From Plantimonas leprariae (GTDB lineage Bacteria; Pseudomonadota; Alphaproteobacteria; Rhizobiales; Rhizobiaceae), in the NCBI RefSeq assembly GCF_008802405.1, contig NZ_VZDO01000001.1, positions 186,001 through 250,000 on the forward strand: a stretch of 64,000 nt of DNA, in the 5' to 3' direction. The notes beneath the pieces were generated by a model. That model saw only the letters and a program-made list of their open reading frames with translations. It was not told where the DNA came from and ran no database searches. A program made the position numbers and the translations under genes. Positions 1 through 8,011 of the stretch are shown here, piece after piece (position 1 is the first letter of the stretch; each line of letters starts with the position of its first letter).

Positions 1-1
1 G

Positions 2-382
2 AAGCTCGGCGACGGCAAGCTCGCCATGGCCAGCGTCGACTCCGTGCCGGCCGGCAAGTACGGCAAGGCGGCGCTCCAGTCGCTCGGGGTCTGGGACGCG
101 GTTTCACCGAAGGTCGCGCAGGCCGAGAACGTCCGCGCCGCGCTGCTCCTCGTCTCGCGCGGCGAAGCGCCGCTCGGCATTGTCTACAAGACCGACGCGG
201 CGGCGGACAAGAACGTCAAGGTCGTCGGCACCTTCCCGGCCGACACGCACCCAGCCATCGTCTATCCGGTGGCGCTCACCGCTTCCGCGAAGGGCGATGA
301 CGCGGCCGCCTTCCTGCGCTACATCGAAGGCGACAAGGCGAAGGCGCTGTTCGAGCGGCAGGGCTTCACGGTCTTGCGCTGA
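2..382 (+). CDS. modA: Molybdate ABC transporter substrate-binding protein, C-terminal part
   Basis: The gene enters from the left edge, so only about the last 126 codons are present. The product is the periplasmic protein that delivers molybdate to the ModBC importer. The visible part holds the conserved run around AMASVDSVPAGKYGKAAL and ends in a helix typical of type II periplasmic binding proteins (FLRYIEGDKAKALFERQGF). It lies 33 bases before the permease and in the same direction, which supports the ModA call over sulfate- or thiosulfate-binding relatives. The signal peptide and first lobe lie outside the window. Confidence 0.9.
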   Translation, partial: KLGDGKLAMASVDSVPAGKYGKAALQSLGVWDAVSPKVAQAENVRAALLLVSRGEAPLGIVYKTDAAADKNVKVVGTFPADTHPAIVYPVALTASAKGDDAAAFLRYIEGDKAKALFERQGFTVLR

Positions 383-415
383 GCGCCCGCCGACACCACC
401 GGAAACGAGGATGGC

Positions 416-1117
416 TTGGAGTGGCTGACTCCTAGTCCCGAGGAATGGGTCGCCATCCGTCTGTCGATCCGCGTCTCGCTCGTCGCGATGGCGGGCAGCC
501 TCGTGCCTGGCGTCGCGGTGGCGCTGCTCCTCGTGCGCGGCCGGTTTCCCGGCCGCTCGCTCCTCAACGGCCTCGTCCACCTGCCGCTGGTGCTGCCGCC
601 GGTGGTGACGGGATACGTGCTCCTCCTCCTGTTCGGGCGACGCGGGCCGCTCGGCGCCTTCCTCGCCGAGCATTTCGGCCTCGTCTTCTCGTTCCGCTGG
701 ACGGGTGCGGCGCTCGCCTGCGCCGTGATGGGCTTTCCGCTGCTGGTGCGCGCCGTGCGCCTGTCGATCGAGGCGGTGGACCGGCGGCTGGAGGAGGCCG
801 CCGGCACGCTCGGCGCGTCGCCGCTTTTCGTCTTCGCCACCGTCACCCTGCCGCTGATCCTGCCGGGCGTGGTGGCGGGCATGATCCTCACCTTCGCCAA
901 GGCGATGGGCGAGTTCGGCGCGACGATCACCTTCGTTTCCGCGATCCCGGGCGAGACGCAGACGCTGCCCGCCGCGATCTACGCCTTCACGCAGGTGCCC
1001 GGCGGCGATACCGGCGCGTTGCGCCTCACCCTCGTCTCGGTCGCGATCTCGATGGCGGCGCTGCTCGGCTCCGAGGTGCTCGCAGCGCGCGTCGGGCGCC
1101 GGGCGCACGCGACGTGA
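416..1117 (+). CDS. modB: Molybdate ABC transporter permease
   Basis: Membrane subunit of the molybdate importer, 233 residues, the usual ModB length, with about five hydrophobic segments. The permease coupling motif is visible as EEAAGTLGASPLFVFATVTLPLILPG, followed by the ModB-typical FAKAMGEFGATITF. The start is a TTG at 416; the nearby ATG at 411 is in another frame and stops after five codons. The gene ends in a GTGA overlap with modC, so the two are probably translationally coupled. Confidence 0.93.
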   Translation: MEWLTPSPEEWVAIRLSIRVSLVAMAGSLVPGVAVALLLVRGRFPGRSLLNGLVHLPLVLPPVVTGYVLLLLFGRRGPLGAFLAEHFGLVFSFRWTGAALACAVMGFPLLVRAVRLSIEAVDRRLEEAAGTLGASPLFVFATVTLPLILPGVVAGMILTFAKAMGEFGATITFVSAIPGETQTLPAAIYAFTQVPGGDTGALRLTLVSVAISMAALLGSEVLAARVGRRAHAT

Positions 1118-2241
1118 CGATCGCGGTCGACGTCGCCAAACGCCTCGGCGCGTTCGAACTGCGGGCGGCGTTCCGGAGCGGGGAACGGCTCGCGGCGCTC
1201 TTCGGCCCGTCCGGTTCCGGCAAGACGACGCTGGTTCACCTCGTCGCGGGGCTCGCCCGGCCGGACGCGGGGCGCATCGCGGTCGGGGACACGGTGCTCT
1301 TCGACAGTGCGGCGGGGATCGACGTGCCGCGCCACCGCCGGCGGATCGGCTACGTCTTCCAGGACGCGCGGCTGTTCCCACACCTCAGCGTCCGCTCCAA
1401 CCTCCTCTACGGGCGCTGGTTCACCCGCGCGACGGAGGGCGAGCCGAACCTCGACAGCGTCGTCGCGCTGCTCGGGATTACGCATCTCCTTGGCCGGCGG
1501 CCGGGGGCGCTGTCGGGCGGCGAGCGCCAGCGGGTCGCGATCGGCCGCGCGCTGCTCGCTCGCCCGCGTCTGCTCCTCATGGACGAGCCGCTCAGCGCCC
1601 TCGACGAAGCGCGGAAAGCCGAGATCATCCCCTATATCGAGCGCCTGCGGGACGAGGCGGGCATCCCGATCCTCTATGTCAGCCATTCGCTCGGCGAAGT
1701 GGCGCGGCTCGCCGCCGACATGGTCGTTCTCGATGCCGGCCGCGTCGTCGCGCAAGGCGAACCGCTCGCCGTCGCGCGGCGTCTCGATCTCCTGCCGGCC
1801 GCGGCGGAAGTCGAGCCCGGTCGCTTCCTCGACGTCGTCGCCACGCGCCGCGACGAGCGCTACGGTCTGACCACACTCGTCCTGGAAGGCGGCGAGATCG
1901 TCGTGCCGGACCTTGACCTGTCGCTCGGGCAGTCCGTTCGCCTGCGCGTCCGCGCCCGGGACGTCATGCTGGCGCTGGAGCGGCCTGTCGGCGTCAGCGC
2001 GCTGAACGTCCTCGCGGCGAGCGTCGGGACGGCGCGCCCGGACGGCCTGTCGGGCATGGAGGTCTCGCTCGACTGCGGCGGGCAGGAACTCCTGGCCCGC
2101 ATCACGCGCCGGTCCTTCGACGAGCTGCGGCTCGCGCCCGGCATGGCGGTCTTCGCGGTGCTGAAATCCGTGTCCTTCGACCGGCGCTTCGGCGAAGACG
2201 CGGACGCTCGCCCCGTTGCGCCGACCGGCGGGTCGCCTTGA
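1114..2241 (+). CDS. modC: Molybdate ABC transporter ATP-binding protein
   Basis: ATPase of the molybdate importer, 375 residues from a GTG that overlaps the modB stop (GTGA). Walker A is GPSGSGKTT at residues 31-39, the ABC signature is LSGGERQRVAIGRAL and Walker B is LLLMDEPLSALD, followed by the switch histidine in YVSHSLGE. The C-terminal ~120 residues match the position and size of a MOP/TOBE molybdate-binding domain, as usual for ModC. The reading frame is open far upstream, but that part overlaps modB and does not look like protein. Confidence 0.93.
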   Translation: MTIAVDVAKRLGAFELRAAFRSGERLAALFGPSGSGKTTLVHLVAGLARPDAGRIAVGDTVLFDSAAGIDVPRHRRRIGYVFQDARLFPHLSVRSNLLYGRWFTRATEGEPNLDSVVALLGITHLLGRRPGALSGGERQRVAIGRALLARPRLLLMDEPLSALDEARKAEIIPYIERLRDEAGIPILYVSHSLGEVARLAADMVVLDAGRVVAQGEPLAVARRLDLLPAAAEVEPGRFLDVVATRRDERYGLTTLVLEGGEIVVPDLDLSLGQSVRLRVRARDVMLALERPVGVSALNVLAASVGTARPDGLSGMEVSLDCGGQELLARITRRSFDELRLAPGMAVFAVLKSVSFDRRFGEDADARPVAPTGGSP

Positions 2242-2284
2242 CCGCGGGCCGCTGCCGGAGGATCGTCCGGCAAAGGAGCGACGG

Positions 2285-2629
2285 ATGACGCCGCGGATCA
2301 CGCTTCGCTTCGATTTTCCGAACGGCCGCCGCCTCGGGCACGGCAAGGTCTCGCTCCTGGAAGCGATCGGTCGGCACGGCTCGATCGCCGCGGCCGGCCG
2401 CGAGTTCGGCATGTCCTACCGGCGCGCCTGGCTGCTGGTCGACGAGGTGAACCACATGTTCGAGGCCCCGCTCGTATCGGCGCGAGGTGGCGGCGCGGGT
2501 GGCGGCGGCGCGCAGTTGACCGAGCTCGGAGCCAAGGTCGTCGCGCTCTATCGCGAGGCGGAGCGCAAGGCCACGGCGTCGGCGAAGGAGGAGATCGGGC
2601 GGATCGCGGCGGCGCTCGCCGGGGACTGA
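2285..2629 (+). CDS. ModE-type winged-helix transcriptional regulator, short form
   Basis: A 114-residue DNA-binding protein, essentially a single winged helix-turn-helix: the LLEAIGRHGSIAAAGREFGM and SYRRAWLLVDEVN segments match the N-terminal domain of ModE. The C-terminal MOP molybdate-binding domains of full-length ModE are absent. It follows modC by 43 bases with a purine-rich ribosome site (aaaggag) just before the ATG. Context suggests it controls the mod operon, but with no ligand domain in the same chain, molybdate sensing would need another route. A glycine-rich loop (GGGAGGGGA) sits in the wing. Confidence 0.85.
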   Translation: MTPRITLRFDFPNGRRLGHGKVSLLEAIGRHGSIAAAGREFGMSYRRAWLLVDEVNHMFEAPLVSARGGGAGGGGAQLTELGAKVVALYREAERKATASAKEEIGRIAAALAGD

Positions 2630-2631
2630 GC

Positions 2632-2994
2632 TCAGGCCGAGGCGGCGATGCGCGTCAGGAGATCGGTATACGAGCACGGCTTCATCACGAAGCCGAGCGG
2701 ACGGCAGTCGGCGGCGACCTTGCGGGTCTTGGCGTCGAGATTGCCGCTGACGAAGAGCGACGGCACGTCGAGGCGCTCGCGCAGCCGGCGGGCGGTCTCG
2801 ATGCCGTTGGTGCCGCGAGCGAGGTTGACGTCCATGATCGCGAGATCGGGCCGGAAGGCTTCGGCGAGTTCCATCGCCTGATGCATGTCCGCCGCGACGC
2901 CGACCACCTCGTGGCCCGCCGAGATCAGCACATCCTCGATGTCGAGGGCGATCAGCAACTCGTCCTCGACGATCAGGACGCGCTTCGCCTTCAC
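2632..2994 (-). CDS. Orphan single-domain response regulator (CheY-like receiver)
   Basis: A stand-alone receiver domain of 120 residues with no output domain. The key residues are present: acidic pair E10-D11, phosphoacceptor D55 (IMDVNL), S83 and K105 (VMKPCSYTD). The GTG start at 2994 was chosen because the receiver fold begins there (MKAKRVLIVEDE) and a GGAG lies about 8 bases upstream; the frame is open to 3141 but that stretch looks non-protein. No histidine kinase is nearby. An EcfG-type promoter match lies upstream at 3222-3246, so it may belong to the general stress response. It converges on the ModE-like gene, with two bases between the stops. Confidence 0.88.
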   Translation of the reverse strand: MKAKRVLIVEDELLIALDIEDVLISAGHEVVGVAADMHQAMELAEAFRPDLAIMDVNLARGTNGIETARRLRERLDVPSLFVSGNLDAKTRKVAADCRPLGFVMKPCSYTDLLTRIAASA

Positions 2995-3083
2995 GCCACC
3001 ATCTCCGAACCGATGCCACGGCAGGACGAGGAGCCGCTGGCAACGAGCCGAGCGGATCGGAACTGAATGTCGATGTCGATCAT
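2991..3083 (-). CDS. Possible 30-codon leader ORF coupled to the response regulator
   Basis: An ATG at 3083 opens a 30-residue frame (MIDIDIQFRSARLVASG...) whose TGA overlaps the GTG of the response regulator as GTGA, the arrangement used for coupled genes throughout this window. A weak GGTGAG lies before the ATG. No family is recognisable and the composition is not diagnostic. It could be a leader peptide or chance. Confidence 0.25.
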   Translation of the reverse strand: MIDIDIQFRSARLVASGSSSCRGIGSEMVA

Positions 3084-3405
3084 CGATACGCTCACCCGGT
3101 TTTACCCCGCGCATAGGCAACGCTTGGTCGCCCGCTCGCATTCCGGATGCCCCTCGTTGTCACGCCACACACCCGTTTTGCTTAAGAGAACACGTTTCCA
3201 GTGAGCAATCCGTAACTCCGCAACGACATTCACGTAGCAAGGTTCCGCGCCTCGACGAAAAAAGTTCGAGCAGGTGACGAATTGCCTCCGGCAGGTTTCG
3301 CCGGGCCCAGCGGATCGCGAGTTCGAGAAGTGTTCCCTGCGATTGCCGCTGGCGTCGATTGCCGCTAAACGCGACGCGTCACCCGCATGTTTCCAGAGGA
3401 TCGTC
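2995..3405. other. Intergenic region between response regulator and argB
   Basis: About 410 bases with no convincing gene apart from a possible 30-codon leader ORF on the minus strand. GC is visibly lower around 3170-3270 than in the flanks, as expected of a control region. It contains an EcfG-type promoter match facing the response regulator and the argB ribosome site (agagga) at its right end. No clear terminator or argB promoter was found by eye. Confidence 0.6.
3222..3246 (-). promoter_or_regulatory. EcfG (general stress response sigma factor) type promoter
   Basis: On the minus strand the sequence reads GGAAC, 16 bases, CGTT, an exact match to the -35/-10 consensus of EcfG-type (ECF15) promoters of alphaproteobacteria (GGAAC-N16/17-CGTT). 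It faces the orphan response regulator, with a predicted transcript start near 3215 and a leader of about 220 bases. The match is seen; sigma usage is inference. Confidence 0.6.
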
Positions 3406-4305
3406 ATGGCGGACGCGGAGCCGGCTACGAGCGGTGAACGGCAGGCGAGCCTTCTCGCCGAGGCCCTGCCCTTCATGCAGGCCTACGAAAACAAGACGGT
3501 GGTCGTGAAGTACGGCGGCCACGCCATGGGCAATCCGGCGCTCGGTCGGGCCTTCGCGCGCGACATCGCGCTTCTGAAGCAGTCCGGCATCAACCCGATC
3601 GTCGTACACGGCGGCGGCCCGCAGATCGGCGCGATGCTCGACAAGCTCGGCATCGAGTCGCGCTTCGAGCACGGCCTGCGCGTCACCGACCAGCGGACGG
3701 TGGAGGTGGTCGAGATGGTTCTCGCCGGCTCGATCAACAAGGAGATCGTCGCCCTCATCAACGCCGAAGGCGAATGGGCGATCGGGCTTTGCGGCAAGGA
3801 CGGCAACATGGTTTTCGCCGAAAGGGCGCGGAAGACCGTGACCGATCCCGATTCCAACATCGAGCGCGTCCTCGACCTCGGCTTCGTCGGCGAACCGGTG
3901 GAGGTCGACCGGACGCTCCTCGACCTTCTTGCCCGCTCCGAGATGATCCCGGTGATCGCACCGGTCGCGCCCGGCCGCGACGGCGCCACCTACAACATCA
4001 ACGCCGACACCTTCGCCGGCGCGATCGCCGGGGCGCTCGCCGCCTCGCGGCTCCTGTTCCTCACCGACGTGCCGGGCGTCCTCGACCGCGACAAGCGGCT
4101 GATCAAGGAGCTGACGGTATCGGAAGCGCGCGCGCTGATCCGCGACGGCACGATCTCGGGCGGCATGATCCCGAAGGTCGAGACCTGCATCGAGGCGCTG
4201 GAGCGCGGCGTCGAGGGCGTCGTGATCCTCAACGGCAAGGTGCTGCATGCCGTCCTGCTCGAACTCCTCACCGAGCACGGCGCCGGCACGCTGATCGTGC
4301 CGTGA
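3406..4305 (+). CDS. argB: Acetylglutamate kinase
   Basis: Phosphorylates N-acetylglutamate in arginine biosynthesis (second step), cytoplasmic, 299 residues. The amino-acid kinase fold is clear: VVKYGGHAM near the N-terminus, the VHGGGPQIG glycine loop, and the [16 protein letters not shown] and KLL-type C-terminal motifs ([14 protein letters not shown]). The ATG at 3406 has an agagga ribosome site; an earlier ATG-like extension to 3274 has no protein character. The gene overlaps the following phosphatase gene as GTGA, so both probably share one transcript. Confidence 0.96.
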   Translation: MADAEPATSGERQASLLAEALPFMQAYENKTVVVKYGGHAMGNPALGRAFARDIALLKQSGINPIVVHGGGPQIGAMLDKLGIESRFEHGLRVTDQRTVEVVEMVLAGSINKEIVALINAEGEWAIGLCGKDGNMVFAERARKTVTDPDSNIERVLDLGFVGEPVEVDRTLLDLLARSEMIPVIAPVAPGRDGATYNINADTFAGAIAGALAASRLLFLTDVPGVLDRDKRLIKELTVSEARALIRDGTISGGMIPKVETCIEALERGVEGVVILNGKVLHAVLLELLTEHGAGTLIVP

Positions 4306-5027
4306 CGGAGGGGGAGGCCGAGATCGGCCGCACGCACGAGGCCCGGCCCGTCGATTTCGCCGGGGTCGAAACCTGGATCTTCGACCTCGACAACACGCTC
4401 TATCCGCGCCGCATCGACCTGTTTGCGCAGATCGACGCGCGGATGACCGCCTTCGTGGCCGACTTCCTGAAGGTTCCGCGGGAGGAAGCGCGCGCGCTGC
4501 AGAAAAGCTTCTACCGCGAGCACGGTACGACGCTGCGCGGGCTGATGACGCTCCACGACGTCGACCCCGACGCGTTCCTGCGCTTCGTCCACGACATCGA
4601 CTATTCGGGCATTCCCGCCGATCCCGCGCTCGGAGACGAAATCAAGGCCCTGCCCGGCCGCAAGTTCATCTTCACCAACGGCGACCGCGGCCATGCCGAG
4701 CGAACGGCGCGTGCGCTCGGCATCCTCAACCATTTCGAGGATATCTTCGACATCGTCGCGGCCAAGCTCAATCCGAAACCGGCGCAGGCGACGTACGAGG
4801 CTTTCGTCGCCGCCTTCGGCATCGCGCCGGAGCGAGCGGCGATGTTCGAGGACTTGGCGCGCAATCTCGAAGCGCCGAAGCGGCTCGGCATGCGCACCGT
4901 GCTAATCGTGCCGCCCCCGCTCGAAGCCGACATCGCCGAAGCCTGGGAGCGGCAGGGCCGTGAGGGCGACCACATCGACTTCGTCACCGACGACCTCGCC
5001 GAGTTCCTGCGGCGGATCGAACGGTAG
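4302..5027 (+). CDS. HAD-family pyrimidine 5'-nucleotidase-like phosphatase
   Basis: A 241-residue haloacid dehalogenase-type hydrolase. Motif I is [10 protein letters not shown], motif II lies in [14 protein letters not shown], the motif III lysine in KLNPKP and motif IV in [25 protein letters not shown] plus this length fits the pyrimidine 5'-nucleotidase / SDT1-like subfamily, expected to dephosphorylate UMP, CMP or related phosphates. It starts at a GTG overlapping the argB stop; this argB-HAD pairing is common in rhizobia, although no arginine role is established. Confidence 0.85.
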   Translation: MTEGEAEIGRTHEARPVDFAGVETWIFDLDNTLYPRRIDLFAQIDARMTAFVADFLKVPREEARALQKSFYREHGTTLRGLMTLHDVDPDAFLRFVHDIDYSGIPADPALGDEIKALPGRKFIFTNGDRGHAERTARALGILNHFEDIFDIVAAKLNPKPAQATYEAFVAAFGIAPERAAMFEDLARNLEAPKRLGMRTVLIVPPPLEADIAEAWERQGREGDHIDFVTDDLAEFLRRIER

Positions 5028-5030
5028 CGG

Positions 5031-5315
5031 CTAGTTTCCGAGCAGCGAGCGGCCGCGGCGGACCAGCCCGCCGGCGCGTCGGGCTCCGGCGGCCGCGTGA
5101 GCGCCGGCTTGCCGGCCGCCTCGCGTATTCTGCGCGAATACCGCGTCCTGCTGCGTGTCGCCGGGCGCAGTACCGCCGCCGAGCGCCTGCCGGCGGTCGC
5201 GTCCGTCCCGGTCGTCGAGATCCGCCGGTCCTCGGGTTCGGCCGTCGTTCTCGATCGTCTGCGGCACGTCCATCTGCTGCTGCCGGCGCATCAGTTCCGA
5301 ATCGGTATCCGTCAT
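5031..5315 (-). CDS. Small charged hypothetical protein
   Basis: A 94-residue protein rich in Arg, Asp, Gly and Gln, with no membrane segment or signal peptide and no recognisable domain. The N-terminus (MTDTDSELMRRQQQMDVPQT) looks helical and the rest low in complexity and probably disordered. Support for reality is a good purine-rich site (aaggac repeated) directly before the ATG and a stop that falls neatly four bases from the convergent phosphatase gene. Function unknown. Confidence 0.55.
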   Translation of the reverse strand: MTDTDSELMRRQQQMDVPQTIENDGRTRGPADLDDRDGRDRRQALGGGTAPGDTQQDAVFAQNTRGGRQAGAHAAAGARRAGGLVRRGRSLLGN

Positions 5316-5402
5316 CGTCCTTGTCCTTCGCGGCGCGTGCCGCGATGTCGTGATCCCTCACCGATTCAACCGGGGAGACGCATGACGGTTCCGCGACGGC
5401 GC

Positions 5403-6263
5403 TCAGAACCCGTAGAAGCCGCGGATCGCCGCCCAGCCGTCCTCCGCCCTGTCGACGAAGGTGATGAGGTCGAGATCGTCCGGCGCGATCGTCCCCTCCC
5501 CGGCCAGGAAATCGAGGTCGAGCACGCGGCGCCAGAACTCCGTGCCGAACAGGATCACCGGCATCCGCGCCATGCGGCCGGTCTGGATCAGGGTCAGGCC
5601 CTCGAACAGCTCGTCCATCGTGCCGAAGCCACCGGGGAAGATCGCCATCGCCTTGGCGCGAAGGAGGAAATGCATCTTGCGGATCGCGAAATAGTGGAAG
5701 TTGAAGGTGAGCTCCGGCGTGACGTAGGGGTTCGGCATCTGCTCGTGCGGCAGGGTGATATTGAGCGCGACCGACACCGCCCCAACATCCCCCGCGCCGC
5801 GGTTGCCGGCCTCCATCACGCCCGGTCCGCCGCCGGTGACGATGACGTATTCCTTGCCGCCGGACGTGTTCGCCGAATGCTGCGAGGCGAGCCGCGCGAA
5901 GCGCCGGGCCTCGTCGTAGTAGACGGCGTTGGCCTCCAGCCGCGCCTTCTGGCCGGGATTGCGCGCCGCCCAGGCCGCCTTGCCCGGCTCCGGAATGCGC
6001 GCGCCGCCGAAGAGCACGATCGTCGACAGGATGCCGGCTTCGGTGAGAGCGAGTTCCGGCTTCATCAGTTCGAGTTGCAGCCGGACGCCGCGCGTCGCGT
6101 CGCTGGTCAGGAAGTCCGGGTCGTCGTAGGCGAGGCGGTAGGTCGGCGAGCGAGTCTGCGGCGTGTCGGGTTTGGCGCGCGCCGCCTCCCGCCCCTCCTC
6201 GGAAGACGGAAGCGGATCGAATGATCCATCATCGTGCCGGTCCGCCGCTTCCCGCTCCGCCAT
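5403..6263 (-). CDS. LOG-family protein (TIGR00730-type Rossmann fold)
   Basis: A 286-residue cytoplasmic protein with the LOG signature PGGFGTMDE and an upstream TGGGPGVMEAGNRGA nucleotide-binding motif. Family members act as cytokinin riboside 5'-monophosphate phosphoribohydrolases or related nucleotide hydrolases; older annotation calls them lysine decarboxylase-like, which is not supported by function. The ATG at 6263 has a strong ggaggag site. The first ~45 residues are charged and poorly conserved-looking. Divergent from dapD. Confidence 0.88.
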   Translation of the reverse strand: MAEREAADRHDDGSFDPLPSSEEGREAARAKPDTPQTRSPTYRLAYDDPDFLTSDATRGVRLQLELMKPELALTEAGILSTIVLFGGARIPEPGKAAWAARNPGQKARLEANAVYYDEARRFARLASQHSANTSGGKEYVIVTGGGPGVMEAGNRGAGDVGAVSVALNITLPHEQMPNPYVTPELTFNFHYFAIRKMHFLLRAKAMAIFPGGFGTMDELFEGLTLIQTGRMARMPVILFGTEFWRRVLDLDFLAGEGTIAPDDLDLITFVDRAEDGWAAIRGFYGF

Positions 6264-6338
6264 ATCCCGCTCTCCTCCGATTGACGCCCGAGAGGCCCTT
6301 TCATACTGGAAGCACCTGACCTCGAGAAAGGACCCGCG

Positions 6339-7196
6339 ATGCCGGCCGACGAGAGCCACCGAGCCCTGGAATCCGCCATCGAGCGCGCCTTCGACGCCAG
6401 AGACGGGGTGAACGCCGCGACGCGTGGCGAGGTTCGCGAGGCCGTCGACGCCGCGCTGGACCTTCTCGACCGCGGCGAGCTTCGCGTCGCGACCCGCGGC
6501 GAGGACGGCGCCTGGACGGTGCATCAATGGCTGAAGAAGGCCGTGCTCCTCTCCTTCCGCCTCAACGACATGAGCCTGATCGACGGCGGCCCTGGCGGCG
6601 CGCCGTGGTGGGACAAGGTGCCCTCGAAGTTCGCCGGCTGGGGCGAGACCGAGTTCCGCGCGGCGGGCTTTCGCGCCGTGCCGGGCGCGGTCGTCCGCCG
6701 CTCGGCCTCGATCGGCCGCAACGCCATCCTGATGCCGAGCTTCGTCAATCTCGGCGCGTCGGTCGGCGAGGGCACGATGGTCGACACCTGGGCGACGGTC
6801 GGCTCCTGCGCGCAGATCGGCGCGCACGTGCACCTTTCCGGCGGCGTCGGCATCGGCGGCGTCCTGGAGCCGCTGCAGGCCGGGCCGACGATCATCGAGG
6901 ACAACTGCTTCATCGGTGCGCGCTCGGAGGTGGTCGAGGGCTGCATCGTGCGCGAGGGCTCGGTGCTCGGCATGGGCGTCTTCATCGGCCAGTCGACCAA
7001 GATCGTCGACCGCGAGACCGGCTCGGTGACTTACGGCGAGGTGCCGCCCTATTCCGTCGTGGTGGCGGGCTCCCTGCCGGGCCGCCCGATGCCGGACGGC
7101 AGCCCGGGCCCCAGCCTCTACTGCGCCGTGATCGTCAAGCGCGTCGACGAGCGGACGCGCTCCAAGACCTCGATCAACGATCTCCTGCGGAGCTGA
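6339..7196 (+). CDS. dapD: 2,3,4,5-tetrahydropyridine-2,6-dicarboxylate N-succinyltransferase
   Basis: Transfers succinyl from succinyl-CoA to tetrahydrodipicolinate in the succinylase branch of lysine and meso-diaminopimelate synthesis. At 285 residues it has the normal length. The left-handed beta-helix hexapeptide repeats are evident ([40 protein letters not shown]), with the C-terminal VVAGSLPGR motif. The ATG has an aaagga site. Its partner dapE lies 2.5 kb downstream on the same strand, although other genes intervene. Confidence 0.96.
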   Translation: MPADESHRALESAIERAFDARDGVNAATRGEVREAVDAALDLLDRGELRVATRGEDGAWTVHQWLKKAVLLSFRLNDMSLIDGGPGGAPWWDKVPSKFAGWGETEFRAAGFRAVPGAVVRRSASIGRNAILMPSFVNLGASVGEGTMVDTWATVGSCAQIGAHVHLSGGVGIGGVLEPLQAGPTIIEDNCFIGARSEVVEGCIVREGSVLGMGVFIGQSTKIVDRETGSVTYGEVPPYSVVVAGSLPGRPMPDGSPGPSLYCAVIVKRVDERTRSKTSINDLLRS

Positions 7197-7230
7197 CAGG
7201 GCCCTCGTTCGCTTCGCATCGGATCAGCGC

Positions 7231-7998
7231 ATGGCTTTGCTCCAGCCTCTGGCTTTGCTCCTGTCCGGCTTCTTCGCCTGGCTGAATCCGGTCCCGGCGA
7301 TCCCGCCGGAGCACGAAGGCCTATGCCGCACCGTGGCCGACGCGAACGGCGCGGAATACGTCGTCTGCGACGTCGACCTCGACCGCTACGGCCTGCATCT
7401 TCTGGCCGAGGACGGTGCCGGACGGCCGTTCGAGACCTTCCAGGCCGCGAACGGCTTTCTGGGTGAGCGTGGCAAGCCCGCCGTGCTGGCGATGAACGCC
7501 GGCATGTATCACGAGGACCGCCGCCCGGTGGGCCTCGCCGTCCAAGACGGCCGCGAGGTCGCGCCGGTCAACACCGCCGACGGGCGGAACGCGAATTTCA
7601 CCATGAAGCCGAACGGCGTGTTCTTCGTCGAAGGCGGCCGCGCCTTCGTGCGCGAGACCAATCGCTATGTCGAGGAGAGGCACAGGCCGGACCTCGCGAC
7701 GCAGTCCGGCCCGATGCTGCTCGCCGACGGCAAGCTCCACCCGCGCTTCATCGAAGGCTCGGACAGCCGCTACGTCCGCAACGGCGTCTGCACCGGCGGG
7801 GACGGGCGGCTGGTCCACCTCGTCCTGTCGCGCCGGCCGGTGAATTTCTGGGATTTCGCCGTGTTCTTCCGCGACCGGCTCGGCTGCCGCGACGCGCTGT
7901 TCTTCGACGGGCAGGTGTCGAGCCTGTTCTACCCGGCGCTCGGCATCGATTACCGCCGCGACCGGCTGGGTCCGATCCTCGCGGTCACCGAGCGCTGA
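7231..7998 (+). CDS. Secreted phosphodiester glycosidase-family protein (NAGPA/DUF2233)
   Basis: A 255-residue protein with a hydrophobic N-terminus (MALLQPLALLLSGFFAWLNP) that reads as a signal peptide or anchor. The body has hallmarks of the phosphodiester glycosidase domain: AMNAGMYHEDRRPVGL, FTMKPNGVFFVE, TQSGPMLLADGK and FFDGQVSSL. Known members act on N-acetylglucosamine phosphodiesters; the substrate here is unknown but periplasmic envelope material is plausible. It lies between dapD and an SLT-domain lipoprotein. Confidence 0.8.
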   Translation: MALLQPLALLLSGFFAWLNPVPAIPPEHEGLCRTVADANGAEYVVCDVDLDRYGLHLLAEDGAGRPFETFQAANGFLGERGKPAVLAMNAGMYHEDRRPVGLAVQDGREVAPVNTADGRNANFTMKPNGVFFVEGGRAFVRETNRYVEERHRPDLATQSGPMLLADGKLHPRFIEGSDSRYVRNGVCTGGDGRLVHLVLSRRPVNFWDFAVFFRDRLGCRDALFFDGQVSSLFYPALGIDYRRDRLGPILAVTER

Positions 7999-8011
7999 GG
8001 CCTTCCGGAAT

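Noticed and set aside
3102-3476. Reverse ORF of 124 codons across the argB upstream region
   Set aside because: No recognisable motifs, runs into the argB coding start and lacks a ribosome site.
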